Positions 29,625 to 41,011 of a stretch of DNA of 64,000 nt are shown piece by piece (within the stretch, counting starts at the first letter, position 1; each line of letters begins with the position of its first letter). Under the pieces are notes generated by a model. The model saw only the letters and a list, made by a program, of their open reading frames with translations, was not told where the DNA came from and searched no databases. The stretch is from the NCBI RefSeq assembly GCF_026262505.1, contig NC_067204.1:17338165-17402164 (forward strand). The letters run 5' to 3'. Source of the DNA: Trichomonas vaginalis G3 (taxonomy: Eukaryota > Parabasalia > Trichomonadida > Trichomonadidae). The position numbers and the translations under genes are program-made.

Positions 29625-29995
29625 TATTCAATTTCTAATTTTTATAAGTGAATTGACATTATCATTTTATTCTTATAACTGTATATTATCGTTTCAATAC
29701 AATATATAGATATGAATGGTTATCTTTTTTGATCGATTAACTCAGAATTCCACGAAAAAGCTAATAATATATTATGGTGCATTAAATTATAAAGAACGCT
29801 TAAAGATGATGAGTAATTCATTCTAAAATGCGAGTTATGCTATAATTTTTCAAAATTTCAGATGCAAAATTTTGTCAAATCACGATTATATTCTTTTGAT
29901 TCAAATGCTCGTTTTTGATAGTTTCGATTAATTTCGAATAAGGCTCTTAAAGTTTGAACGGATGCCACTTTTTATCAAATTTTACTTCTAAATGG
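29625..29995. other. Intergenic between divergent genes
   Basis: 371 bp of AT-rich shared promoter region. A near-initiator CCACTTTTTATC sits at ~29964, about 30 nt before the downstream ATG. Confidence 0.4.
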
Positions 29996-32128
29996 ATGGC
30001 ACTTTTGAGTGATGGATCAGAAGACGTTCATTTAGCAGAAAACCCTGAAGAAACATGCTCTGTCAAGGATATCCCTATCACAACTTCAGAGATGGATCAG
30101 CAAATGAAGATATGTTTCGAACAAATTCAAAAAATTCGTTCGAAAACAGGTGTTCTACAACGATTTTCAATACTGTGTCAGATATATCCTAAACTAGCAA
30201 ACGGTAAGAATCAGAATTACGAGTTCAATTACCTTCTACAACAAAATCCAGATTTATCATCAGATTGTATTTTGCCACAGCATGTTCAATTCATCTCCAA
30301 ATTATACGAGTTTATTACTTATTCGCCAGATGACCTAACTAAGATAGTTATTAATGCCAATAACATTTTTTCAAAGGAAGATTTTGTTATTTTTACTTGG
30401 TCAGTTCTTCCATCGTTATTTGGCTATTTTACATTTGCTGAGCATTGCTACCTTGCATATCAGTTCTTTACAGTCTTCACTACGTCAACACATTCAAAAC
30501 TTTTATCTCGAGAGATTTTAACACCATTTTTCAGGTGTCCAGCCACTTATCTCTTTCATGAGAGTATATTCCGTGACGTGATTGCCTTTTTTTGCAACGA
30601 TGCAAGACTTTCAGCCCGAAATTTTTCGAAATACGAACAAGAATACGCTCAGCTGTTCTTTAACAGTTTTATCAATCATATGAGCAAACTACCTGTTTCG
30701 CACTTCAATCTTATCCGGTTTATGCGTAAAATAAACTGGAGTTCGAAAGAAATCAGACAATTTTTGATTGAAGACTGCTGTATTCCCATGATCAGCACGC
30801 TACTCAAAGCATCTCCATTCTCATACACGCTGCCAATGTTTGAGGCCTTTGTGAAGCTTATTCCGCCCGATTTCGACCAAAAACTCGATTTAAACATTTT
30901 CAAAGTACAATCAGTTTACGAAATACCGAGTGGATTCTTCGGATTCAACCATTCTTACATAGAATTCATTGCTTCACCAAATGACGCAACTATGCTCGTT
31001 AAAGCATCAAATGTCATAAAATTGCCAAAATTAATTTCGATGATTATGTCTCCTAAGTACACAGAAAGCACATTGACGGTGCCTATATGGTTCAAGATAT
31101 TCCCAAAGCGAATATTCCAAGTAGATTCTCGAAATTTGAGAAATGTCATTTTCCCATCTTCGGAACTAGTAGAAACTAAGGTCCAGAATATACCAATTTT
31201 CGATCGCTGGTGGAGAAGATTGGAGTCTGAAGCCTCAGATAGTAATACAAGCGTTCTAAAATTATTATATGAAAATCCTTACAAAAACTACTTGAAAGAA
31301 GAAGATTCCGGTATGAAATTCGAGGACTACATACAGATTCACGAGCTAAACTCCATGAAAGCCCGCGCAATTAGGTTCGAACAGTTTCTTGCTTTGGAAT
31401 TATCCCTGAAGTCCGTAAAGAAGTACAACCACCAGGTCAAGGACTTCTCCAACTGCGAGATCTTTATGATCTCCAGGAATATATTTACAGATCTCTTCAA
31501 TTCTATCAAAAAACCAAAAGTTATCGTTCATTTTAATTACGATAACTTTTTGTCACTTTTTTCTGTTTCGTATCAGTCAGCCCAATTTGCATACGCTCTT
31601 AAGTACCAGAACTACATTGAAACCCTCAACAAAAGCTACAGGACAAGAGCTAGTAATATCGAGAAAATGTGGCTGAAAATGCTTGAAAGCGTCGAATACA
31701 ACAAACTTCCAAAATGCTTGCAAGTTACGCCTCAAACAAAAGCTCTTATCATCAACAAAGCTTATATATCAGCTTCTTCCTCATTAAATGTGATATCTCA
31801 AATTCCATTTTCGATGCAGTTCTTCGTAATCATCGAATGCCTTAAGCATTTGGAAATTGTATCTGGTAACGATGATAAAAACTTCGTAGAACTCGTTATT
31901 CACGCAATCAGATCTTGTATTTCCCCAGGAATCATTGTTTCCCTACTTTTCTTGAGCGGTGCATTGATGAATCGCCAGGATTTCCTCGCTGTTACGCCTA
32001 AATACGAGTTGACTTTGTGGTATACTTTAATGGAAGGTCTCCACAACTTTATTGGCAGTAATAGCGAGCTAGAAAGAAGCTTTTACCAGCTGCATGATGA
32101 TGTCAATATGCTTTTTTCAGATCTGTGA
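29996..32128 (+). CDS. Large hypothetical soluble helical protein
   Basis: The 710-residue protein begins at the in-frame ATG at 29996 (MALLSDGSED). An out-of-frame ATG lies 4 nt upstream, and the longer frame from TTG at 29954 is not credible. The protein is largely helical, with no transmembrane helix, repeats or catalytic motif recognised. Short Trp-rich patches ('FDRWWRRLESE') and many aromatic residues suggest an alpha-solenoid or a VPS/Mediator-type scaffold. It has strong coding character and ends with TGAATAAA. Function unknown. Confidence 0.8.
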   Translation: MALLSDGSEDVHLAENPEETCSVKDIPITTSEMDQQMKICFEQIQKIRSKTGVLQRFSILCQIYPKLANGKNQNYEFNYLLQQNPDLSSDCILPQHVQFISKLYEFITYSPDDLTKIVINANNIFSKEDFVIFTWSVLPSLFGYFTFAEHCYLAYQFFTVFTTSTHSKLLSREILTPFFRCPATYLFHESIFRDVIAFFCNDARLSARNFSKYEQEYAQLFFNSFINHMSKLPVSHFNLIRFMRKINWSSKEIRQFLIEDCCIPMISTLLKASPFSYTLPMFEAFVKLIPPDFDQKLDLNIFKVQSVYEIPSGFFGFNHSYIEFIASPNDATMLVKASNVIKLPKLISMIMSPKYTESTLTVPIWFKIFPKRIFQVDSRNLRNVIFPSSELVETKVQNIPIFDRWWRRLESEASDSNTSVLKLLYENPYKNYLKEEDSGMKFEDYIQIHELNSMKARAIRFEQFLALELSLKSVKKYNHQVKDFSNCEIFMISRNIFTDLFNSIKKPKVIVHFNYDNFLSLFSVSYQSAQFAYALKYQNYIETLNKSYRTRASNIEKMWLKMLESVEYNKLPKCLQVTPQTKALIINKAYISASSSLNVISQIPFSMQFFVIIECLKHLEIVSGNDDKNFVELVIHAIRSCISPGIIVSLLFLSGALMNRQDFLAVTPKYELTLWYTLMEGLHNFIGSNSELERSFYQLHDDVNMLFSDL

Positions 32129-32282
32129 ATAAATCTATTTTATATTATGTTTGTTCTGAAAAAAAATGATATATTTTTATTTACATGTTATACAAAAGAA
32201 CCAAAAATTCATAAATTCCAAGTTCCTTTTGGAAATGTTCATATATCATTAGCCCTTGTTTATAAAATCCAACTTATAAATA

Positions 32283-32558
32283 TTACAGATCTTTCAGTCT
32301 CGAATACTTATTGAAGAACTCATGAAGTTTCTCTTCTGAAACCTCTTCGCCTTGGCGCTTTGCTAGATCAGGAGGTAAATTATAGAGATGATCCTCAGCT
32401 TTAGCATGTTTGTATACTTCTTCTCTGGTTTCAAAGCCTTCACCGCAATAATAACAGAAGCACTTACCACAAATGCAGGTAATAGCATTTGTTCCACCAT
32501 TCTTGGTTATTGGTACACCACAATATGGGCATTTGCGTTCATACAATGATTCACTCAT
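32283..32558 (-). CDS. Small IBR/RING2-type zinc-binding protein
   Basis: The 91-residue protein contains C-P-Y-C-G (residues 10-14), C-I-C-G-K-C-F-C-Y-Y-C (about 29-39), and a downstream H-x-H/D-H region. The pattern CPxC-x(n)-C-x-C-x2-C-F-C-Y-x-C is that of the IBR or RING2 domain of RBR ubiquitin ligases. There is no accompanying RING1, and the RING2-type catalytic Cys context is not certain, so it may be a stand-alone IBR zinc module or an accessory protein. Convergent with the upstream large protein gene. Confidence 0.7.
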   Translation of the reverse strand: MSESLYERKCPYCGVPITKNGGTNAITCICGKCFCYYCGEGFETREEVYKHAKAEDHLYNLPPDLAKRQGEEVSEEKLHEFFNKYSRLKDL

Positions 32559-32690
32559 TGATCAAAAATGATTTTATTATCGAAAATTTTCCAATTTCTA
32601 TATTTTTTAATTGTATCAAAATTCCACCGATTCAAATTTTGATTGAATTGGAATTTTTCTTGGAATTCCTGTTGTATGGTGGGTAAGTTA

Positions 32691-33738
32691 TTAAGGGTGC
32701 GCCCGGGAGGATCATGTAAACTTCAGAATTTAGAACCTTAATTTTTAAGCAATAACTTGGTACCTAAATAGGTAGGAAAACTCTAAAAATATCAAAAAAT
32801 ACAACTTGGCTCCATAATAATCCTGTCATGGTGGCTGTTTGTATCCCCTAGTATTTTCCTCTTGAATCTCTTTTTCTGTCGAAATTAAATTCAAATCTCA
32901 GAAGTAGAAGTGAATAATCGACTTATTACTGCTATTATACGAATAAATAAATTCATTATATTATTTTTATTTACATAATATCTGTTTGAAGTCCATAATT
33001 CTATAAATTTTTCTTCAAAAACATTACAATCTTGATAGTTTTGATACTGTTTAATAGGTTTTTGGCACCTTATTTAGTATTTACTACGTATAGAGTCGAT
33101 CTGAACTTAATTTTCGGAAATTTAAAATATTTATTATAAGTAAAATCTGATTTGAAATTTATGTTTAACTACTCATATCTTGCATTATCCTGAGTAGCTT
33201 TTGTAAAAATTCATCAAAAAAATTTTAACGTGCTTTAATTTTTATTTTTTAAAATAATGCATATTATTATATAACTAGCATATTTACAAATTTTAGTGCT
33301 TTCAAAAATTTAATCCTCCTCCTCTCAAATAAACGTACATCCGGGTGGCCTGTTTTTTGCAAAAAATAAAATTTCATTTTTTATGCTTAAAAAGTCAGAA
33401 TTTTTATTTGCTTCTGGGATATATGATGGCTATATCAGATGCCCATTCTTTTTGATACTCAACATTAAACATAAAACTTAGCCGTTAAGGCTCTTCTGAA
33501 AATATTTTTTTTCCGAAAAATTTTCGAAAAAAATCAAAAAATTTAAAAATCCCCGAATCTGCAGGGATTTTAAAAAATTCTTTTTAGTAAAACTTAAGGA
33601 TATTGTATCAGATATATTGGTATGGGCAAATTCAATTTTAATCCAATATTCATCGAGATATTAAGTTAACGAAGCTTTCAAAATTGAGAGGGTAATCCTC
33701 CTCCTCTCAAATAAACGTACATGCGGGTGCACCCTTAA
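32691..33738. mobile_element. Non-autonomous DNA transposon with TA-flanked AGGGTGC inverted repeats
   Basis: The left end TTAAGGGTGCGCCCG and right end CGGGTGCACCCTTAA are inverted repeats (15 bp, one mismatch). They can be read as TA|AGGGTGC with a TA target duplication (element 32694-33735, 1,042 bp), or as TTA-flanked. Inside there is no coding frame. A second copy of the right-terminal ~40 bp (CCTCCTCCTCTCAAATAAAC with ACGTACAT following) is at ~33316-33352, so the element may be nested or internally duplicated. A further truncated relative lies at 44479. Confidence 0.75.
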
Positions 33739-33745
33739 TTAATAG

Positions 33746-35566
33746 TATGCAAAAAGGGGGAAACTCATTTTTTAGACCAAAAAAGTGGCACCTGAGTATA
33801 TTGTTTCTGCTTTATCTGATCATTGAAACGGAATTGATCCACGTTATTAGTATGAAACAATGATATAGTAGGGACTAAAGAATATTAATATTACAAAAAC
33901 CCAATTATTCGATGTTCAACTCATCATATCTTGCATTAAAGTTGATACCTTTATTTTTTCGAAATATTACAACAATAGCAACCTTACGTATTACCAATGA
34001 TAGCCAGAGTACTATTTTGGCATAAAAAAATTAAAACGATATTAAGACAACAGATTGACTAGTCATTCTGGTATAGTATCATGCATACTACCAGGTGATA
34101 AAATCTCAAATATCTTATCTTAACTTCCGTTTGATTATGAGATACAGATCTAATGTTGCTTGTTTTGTAGCCATAGTCACTAGCTGATAACATTATTATG
34201 ATAGGAAGACTAAATGTGCGAGTTTAATATACATTTGATTCAGATTTATTATCGAAAATCAAATCACAATATATATCTTGAACTCATCTGTTAATAAAAT
34301 CATGATATTATTGATTGTTTTCTGGATGTTTACAATATTTTCTAAACATGTGAAGATAATCCTTAATTTGAACCAGAAATAATTTTAAATTGCTAACAAT
34401 GGATGGTTATCTATATAGAATAATATATTATTTTTGATAGTAAACTATGACTGATTTATAATTTAGGAATATATACTTCTTTTCAATATATTTGAAAAAT
34501 AGTTATATGATTTTGCTGTATAAGTGATATATTTTAGTAGAAATATTATAGAATAACAAAAATAAAAAGGTTTCCTCGATTTATAACACAATGAAAATGG
34601 TTTATTTCTCTCTAAATTATAAATTTTCAAAAAAATTAACCTCATTTTTCCAAAAAAAATCGAGAATTGAAAAAAACGTTATCATTTTCTAGAAAATTGC
34701 AAAGGCTTTTTCTAAAATGGAAAAAATTTGGAGAAACTCACCAAGGAGAACTTCATTCTAGGTGTCAAAAGCAATTGCTATCAGTCAAAAAAACCTCGAA
34801 AATTTTAAATATTGATATCGATTTTCATCAATTACTTAAAATCTATTGTTTGCAGTCGATGTTATCATATATTATTAAATTCTAATATACTTGAACATAC
34901 TACAAATCGTTTTTGAAGCTTATCAACATTTCGCGCAATTTAACAATACTGCAACTCTCATACACAGTTCCCATTACCACAGTCTCATTTTAAGAAGAAA
35001 TGATTAATAAAATCTAAGATCTAACGATTTAATTACCCAATTCGAATAATTTTTTTAATTATAAATACTTATTTGTGCATGTTTTATATTCAGATGTAGA
35101 AAGAAAAACGAATAAAGTGTTACTTCAGAAAAATACCTGAAAGCACCCTAATCAATAAACAATTTACTTTTTTAGCATCGAATTTTGCTCGTCTTGAGCC
35201 ATATTTTTCGTTTAATTTTCATAATACGATAATACATATGGGTTATCAAGTAAAATATGGATATTTTAGAAGATGATAATATATCTCGAAATCAAACGAA
35301 AGTCATTCTATGAGTCCATACACACTATTACTATACTTCATATGTCAAGCATAATGGGAACAATTTTGGTCGATACCTTTGTTGTCGACGAAGTTTCCCC
35401 CCTTTTGTATGCAAAATGAAACTGAAAAACTAGAAGAGGAATCAGATATTAAATTGTTGCTGTACCAATTTTTACTCACCTTCAAAGAATCTTTTATAAT
35501 TTTTCAATCAACTGCGATTGATTTATCAATTTGCTACTCAAATTTTGTGAAGTATTCAAAATAAAA
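33746..35566. other. Long intergenic stretch, 1.8 kb
   Basis: Very AT-rich. Several short frames (34463-34645 minus, 34667-34885 plus, 35379-35564 plus) have low-complexity composition and are not supported as genes. I see no clear transposon ends. Confidence 0.4.
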
Positions 35567-35567
35567 A

Positions 35568-35641
35568 TGAAAAATTTTATTGAAAAAGTGAACAAAGAAT
35601 GACAACCTTTTTTACACTTTTTGAATTGAAAATTTTTTCAT
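35568..35641. repeat. Imperfect inverted repeat upstream of an ankyrin gene
   Basis: A segment starting with ATGAAAAATTTTATTG and ending in AAAAAGTG pairs imperfectly with a downstream segment CACTTTTTGAATTGAAAA. The arms are ~25 nt and the loop ~25 nt. It lies directly before the start of the ankyrin gene at 35667. Confidence 0.4.
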
Positions 35642-35666
35642 GTAAAAAAGGTGGTAAATTTTTTTC

Positions 35667-37442
35667 ATGTCTGATGAAGACATTGACCTAAATAAATTCA
35701 ATGAATTGCAAAGTATCTACAAATACTGCATAGATTTGTATACTGCATTGTATCAGCTAAAAACTGAAAAAGAAGAAGAATTAAACTCAATTTACAAAAA
35801 TATCAGAGTAGTATTGATTGATTCAAATAAAAATTCTCCACAAAATATACTCAAAGATATTTTAGATATCATTCCGTATAATAATCGCTATACAAAGTCA
35901 TATTTATATCTTGCCAAACTCATATCTGATGAATATCAAGTCAAAGAGATCAGCAATGTTATATCTATCTAAAACTTCCTGTTTTACAAAGAATATGGAA
36001 TTAAATTAAACAAATCTGATAACTTCGAAAAAGATCTTAAAAATCTCGATATTCATATAGAAAATACAATTTACAGAGCAATTATGTATAATGACTTAGA
36101 AAGATTTATTGCATTCACTGAAATAGATGGATTTAATCAATATCGAATACTTACAAGCAATTTATATCTAGATTCTGATGAAAGTTATTTATTACTTGAA
36201 TTATGTTGTTATCATGGAGCAGTTGATTGTTTCAAGTTTTTAAGAACGAAATTTAACTCAGCAATAACTCAAAAATGTCTAGAATTTTCATTTTTAGGAG
36301 GAAATCCAGAGATAATGAGTGAATGTTTGAAATATCAAAAACCAAATAAAGATTGCATGAAATATGCAATTATTTCACATAACATTGATTTTGTTACTTT
36401 CTTGATGAATGAATACAATATAGAGATCAAATTAGATTATTGTAGAAAGTATTATAATCTTGAATCCTTATTAGTTTATTTCGATCAAACTAATGATATT
36501 AGCAAATTCTTTGTTTATTCATTGATGTTTAATATTTCATCCATTTTCAAATATTTCTTTTCACATGGTGCAAATATCAATGAAAAAGATGAGGATGGAA
36601 ATACAGCTCTTCATATTGCTGCAGGTTTTAATTGGAAAGAATTAGCTGAACTTCTTATTTCACATGGTGCAAATATCAATGAAAAAACTAATGATGGAGA
36701 AACCGCTCTGCATCATGCAGCACGTAATAATAGTAAAGATACAGCTGAACTTCTTATTTCACATGGTGCAAATACTAATGAAAAAAATAAATATGGACTA
36801 ACTGCCCTTCATATTGCAACAGTTTATAATAGTAAAGAAACAGCCGAACTTCTTATTTCACATGGTGCAAATATCAATGAAAAAAACTGTGACGGAGAAA
36901 CTGCTCTTCATATTGCAGCACATTTTAATTGGAAAGAAATAGCTGAACTTCTTATTTCACATGGTGCAAATAACAATGAAAAAAATAATTATCTAAATAC
37001 CGCTCTCCATATTACAATAATTTATAAAAGTAAAGAAACAGCCGAACTTCTTATTTCACATGGTGCAAATAACAATGAAAAAAATAAATATGGACTAACT
37101 GCCCTTCATATTGCAACAGTTTATAATAGTAAAGAAACAGCCGAACTTCTTATTTCACATGGTGCAAATATCAATGAAAAAAACTGTGACGGAGAAACTG
37201 CTCTTCATATTGCAGCACATTTTAATTGGAAAGAAATAGCTGAACTTCTTATTTCACATGGTGCAAATAACAATGAAAAAAATAATTATCTAAATACCGC
37301 TCTCCATATTACAATAATTTATAAAAGTAAAGAAACAGCCGAACTTCTTATTTCACATGGTGCAAATAACAATGAAAAAAATAAATATGGACTAACTGCC
37401 CTTCATATTTTACCACTTCATCATCTTTATTTCATGGAATGA
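35667..37442 (+). pseudogene. Ankyrin-repeat gene (DUF3447 family) with an in-frame stop
   Basis: The frame starts MSDEDIDLNKFNELQSIYKY and is interrupted by TAA at 35970-35972. It then continues in the same frame through the DUF3447-type region ('LLELCCYHGAVDCFKFL', 'CLEFSFLGGNPEIMSECL') into nine ankyrin repeats of the ISHGANINEK type. The relative at 43273 has a sense codon at the stop position. Within the repeats, 36781-37077 and 37078-37374 are a near-perfect 297-bp tandem duplication, exactly three ankyrin units. The last repeat breaks off in LPLHHLYFME. This is a decaying or read-through member of a very large trichomonad family. The downstream Met at 36084 would give a 452-residue product. 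Confidence 0.85.
36781..37374 (+). repeat. 297-bp tandem duplication of three ankyrin units
   Basis: Two head-to-tail copies (36781-37077 and 37078-37374), spaced exactly 297 bp, are identical as far as compared. They begin a third time at 37375 before diverging. The period is 99 codons, so the reading frame is kept. Confidence 0.9.
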
Positions 37443-37575
37443 TTCTCAACATCAGTGTTGTTTTAATGTTGCAATTAAAAAAAATTTTTATTATTATTGA
37501 TTGATTAATACCATCAGATTCGTATGTAAAAGCATTGACTTACTCATGATTTTTGATGAAGCAAATTCTATCAAG

Positions 37576-37585
37576 AAAAGTGACA
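37576..37585 (+). promoter_or_regulatory. AAAAGTGACA motif before the Tat-SF1 gene
   Basis: The reverse complement of the initiator-like TGTCACTTTT lies 12 nt before the ATG at 37598. A short out-of-frame upstream ATG (37588) overlaps the leader. The same reverse-oriented motif precedes the genes at 3206 and 51109. Confidence 0.4.
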
Positions 37586-37597
37586 TAATGAAAAATC

Positions 37598-38419
37598 ATG
37601 CTCCCTCAAGAACAAATTGAAAAAAAGCAAGACGAGCCAAAAACAGATCAAAACGATAAAAAAGAAGAAAACAATCAACCAGCTCAAGTAGTTGAGCATA
37701 AAAACGCCCAATTATCAATTGTTGTCAAAAATCTTCCAGAAGGAACAACTTCTCAGCAAATTTCTGAGTTTTGTAAGAGAGTAGGAGTTCTTGCAACACA
37801 TCCAGAAACTGGTGAAGATTTAATTTTATTAAATCCTCGCGCTCATAAGGCCACCGTTACATATGCATACCCAGAAGCAACAAATCATGCGATAGAAATT
37901 CTAGATGGTGAGCAATTTCTTGTTACCGGTGAAAAAGTACAAGTAGAAAGAGCAGTTCGAGAGCCATACGACTTTTCCAAATGGAAAGGCGCAATGAAAT
38001 TATCGAGAAAGTTTCATAGTTACTTTGGTGGTGAAGAAAAACTAGATCCATCAGAGCAGAAAAGAGTTAAAATTATGATTATGAAAAACGTTTTCGATAT
38101 GGATGAATTAATCAAAGAACCCGAGTTATACGGCAAAATTATAAAAGATTTGACAACTCAATGTGAACCATTCGGAAAAGTTACCCTTGTAAAGCCAATC
38201 GAGAAGAATCCTGAAGGAATAGTCATAGTAAGATTTGACCAAGCTCAATCGGCATCAAAGGCAATCGGAGATCTCGATCAATGCGAATACAGAAATAGAA
38301 TTATCACTGTAGAGCCATGGGATGGAAAAGAAATACCAACTATCGAAGAAACTGAAGAACAACTTCAAGCACGAATCGATAATTTCCACAAATTCCAAGA
38401 AAGCGGAGAAAACAAATAA
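37598..38419 (+). CDS. Tat-SF1/CUS2-type splicing factor with two RNA recognition motifs
   Basis: The 273-residue protein starts with an acidic/Gln-rich ~35 residues. The first RRM has RNP2 'SIVVKNLP' and a degenerate RNP1. A basic linker follows, then a UHM-like second RRM: 'VKIMIMKNVFDMDELIKEP...LYGKIIKDLTTQCEPFGKV' through 'GIVIVRFDQAQSASKAI' to 'RNRIITVEPWDGKEIPTIEETEEQLQARIDNF'. The NVF/NMF start, 'DLxxxCexFGxV' and 'AWDG/PWDG' end match Tat-SF1/CUS2, which binds SF3B1 and remodels U2 snRNP in pre-spliceosomes. The R-x-F motif that UHMs use to hold a ligand Trp is not evident (E-Y-R-N-R). It is shorter than human Tat-SF1 because the acidic C-terminus is absent, like yeast Cus2. Confidence 0.85.
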   Translation: MLPQEQIEKKQDEPKTDQNDKKEENNQPAQVVEHKNAQLSIVVKNLPEGTTSQQISEFCKRVGVLATHPETGEDLILLNPRAHKATVTYAYPEATNHAIEILDGEQFLVTGEKVQVERAVREPYDFSKWKGAMKLSRKFHSYFGGEEKLDPSEQKRVKIMIMKNVFDMDELIKEPELYGKIIKDLTTQCEPFGKVTLVKPIEKNPEGIVIVRFDQAQSASKAIGDLDQCEYRNRIITVEPWDGKEIPTIEETEEQLQARIDNFHKFQESGENK

Positions 38420-40065
38420 TTTCTTTTCTATCGATTTAATTTCGGATCGTTTAAAGACTCCCATACACTATTTTGCGTATTTTGATTCCGATACTATTAC
38501 AGTTTTTAATCTAAGCCAAAAATGAAATTTTTCATTTGATTTTTGGTTTTGATTGTAGCGATTACTTGTCAGTAGCCGTAATATACTTTATTCAGTCCAG
38601 CCCTTTTGTTAATTTCCATAATATCCTTAAAGATAAAAATTATGACCTAATGCCAGACAAAAACTGGTATTTTACAAGATTTGTTTATTGCTAAACATGT
38701 TTTATATCGTACTTATGCACCACGCTTGCTGTTTTTAAATTTTATCATTTGAATAATGTCATTGGAAAATAATCTAAATATGATAGAAACATTTTATAAA
38801 GACAAAATTCATTCATTGATAGAATGCCGAGCATATATGATGTTCGCGATCTACACAAAACATAAATGAATCTTAGCAATTTAAAGGTGACCAAACTATT
38901 TTTTGAAAGTCCGCCATAACTTTAATGGTACTATTTCAGCGTGTACAATGAATACAAAAATTCTAAGAGTGCCACATAAAATAGTACTTTAGACTTGAGT
39001 TAATGCTACCAAGCAAATGTTAAAAAGATGACTTTAGTGTTTTGATAATCAAAGATTAAAATCATTATTGTCTAAATCAATAATCATAACGACAGAAGTT
39101 AATGTTTTTTCATAAGTGCTTTAAATCCACTTTTAAAAGTATACCTCAAAAATCAAAATATCAAAAAAAAATTGGCCGATAGGTTTGGCTTTAATTTTTG
39201 TCTGCTTTTATGATTTGATATGGATGTTATAATTTTAAAAGTTGAGCCAAATTCACCAATAGATTTTTGAGATTTGCAAATACTCAATAATTTTCAGCGT
39301 GTTATCTTTTATTAAAAGAACTATTTGGTTTCAGTATCATATAAATTGATATTTACTTTCTATTTGAACCTTCATTTAGCTAATGATTTAATAATACAGA
39401 TTTCATCTAGTCCTTATAAGAGAATTATGAATTTGTTATAATAAAAAAACAAACAGATATAGCTTACACTTCTATAATAAAGATACCTTTTATAGAAATC
39501 AGTATGAAATGTGTTTTGGCTTATTGGAAGCATATCAGACATAATCGCCATAATCAAAAAATCTATATACCCAATAAGTAATAAATTTGTCGATATAGAT
39601 TTTCCATAAAATTAGTTTTTAGTCTGATCTTAAAATAAATTTAATTTTTTATAAAAAAAATCACATTTAAAAGTACCTTTTTAGTAGCTCGAAATCCTGT
39701 TGGTGGATTTCGGGCGTACTTCAAAATTAGCTTTTCTTCTACATATGCAAGCTATATTTTAAATATGGAGCAAATCGGATCGGCGAAAGTAGTTTAGTTA
39801 CCTTTTAGCAATTTTTTGTTTAGCGATAGTAAAATTTATCGTTCCAGCATATTCCGTATATATTATAAGAACGAATAAAATTTTAGTAAAATTGAGAAGA
39901 TTCAACATGTTCGGATCAGTTGAATCCCCAATTCAATTTTAAATGGAGAAAAGTAGTTTTTGAAAAGAATCTGTTCAAATTAATTGCATTATTTTTAGCA
40001 TATTATTTCATTTGAATATAAAAACATTTGAGAGCTTTACAAAAAGTGCTTGATTTAGATTTAAA
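38420..40065. other. Long intergenic stretch, 1.65 kb
   Basis: AT-rich with no supported gene, RNA or transposon end. An in-phase run of short frames is not coding-like. Confidence 0.4.
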
Positions 40066-40659
40066 ATGCTAACAACCTTTCTAGGGTTTCGATTTAATTT
40101 TTTCCATAGTAGTCCTCCAAATTATCTAAAGCGCATTGAAGAAATTCATTCTAACATGATTTATCTTCCCATTCCAACGCCAGATTTCACAGGACATTAT
40201 ACTAACATAAAATTTAGAGATTTTTACGAGCAAAATCAAAGTTCACAGGTAGGTTACAGTGCTGGAGAAAATCCTTCATTTGTCTACCCAGTAGCATACG
40301 GCATCATTACTTATATTTTTGTTTGTCTTATTCACGGTAAATCCGACGCAAGCATTGTCGAAAATTCTGCAGAAGAAGATTCGAGTCAAGTTAATGCTCA
40401 TTCCTTTACTAGTATAAATGAATCTCAATTTGAAATTTTTTCACAGACAAATGATCCGAAAATTAATATGAAAAACCTCAAGGAAACTTGGAGTGATATT
40501 ATTTCTGATGAGGAAATGCAAGAATATTCATTTTTGAACTCAAAAGATGCAATAGGAAGTATTGGATCTGAGGTTGTGATTAAGGATACAACCAAATGTA
40601 TACAAGATTGCTCGACAATACAGTCAAAGAGCATTTTTAGCGAAGATAATTGGTATTAA
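40066..40659 (+). CDS. Hypothetical protein with one membrane helix
   Basis: The 197-residue protein has a ~75-residue N-terminal region, one hydrophobic helix (about residues 77-93, 'VAYGIITYIFVCLI') and a ~100-residue acidic, Ser/Glu/Asp-rich tail. No family is recognised. A single-pass type II or III topology with a cytosolic acidic tail is plausible. It has coding-like composition and a complete frame, but no close initiator motif was found. Confidence 0.5.
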   Translation: MLTTFLGFRFNFFHSSPPNYLKRIEEIHSNMIYLPIPTPDFTGHYTNIKFRDFYEQNQSSQVGYSAGENPSFVYPVAYGIITYIFVCLIHGKSDASIVENSAEEDSSQVNAHSFTSINESQFEIFSQTNDPKINMKNLKETWSDIISDEEMQEYSFLNSKDAIGSIGSEVVIKDTTKCIQDCSTIQSKSIFSEDNWY

Positions 40660-41011
40660 TGTAGTAATTGTTGTTTGTCTATATATTTTTTGTAATTTAT
40701 GGTGCGTAAAATAAATATATTTAAAATTTATGAGGGTTGTAATTATTTTTTAATTAGATTGATAAATTTCGATTAATCCGAAAAATCGGCAAAATTTCAA
40801 GTTATTTTTAGAGAAGAATATTATAGTTATTATGATTTCTTCTTGATCTATGTTGTAAACAGAAATTCATCAAAAGTGACACCTCAGAAAAGCTAAAATA
40901 TTGAATTTTTGGAACTTTTGATAGAGCACGTTTTTAAATATTAATTAAAGTAAATGTATATTTTGTAAAGATTCTTTTTAATAAAAAAATAAAATTTTGA
41001 AGAAGAACACA

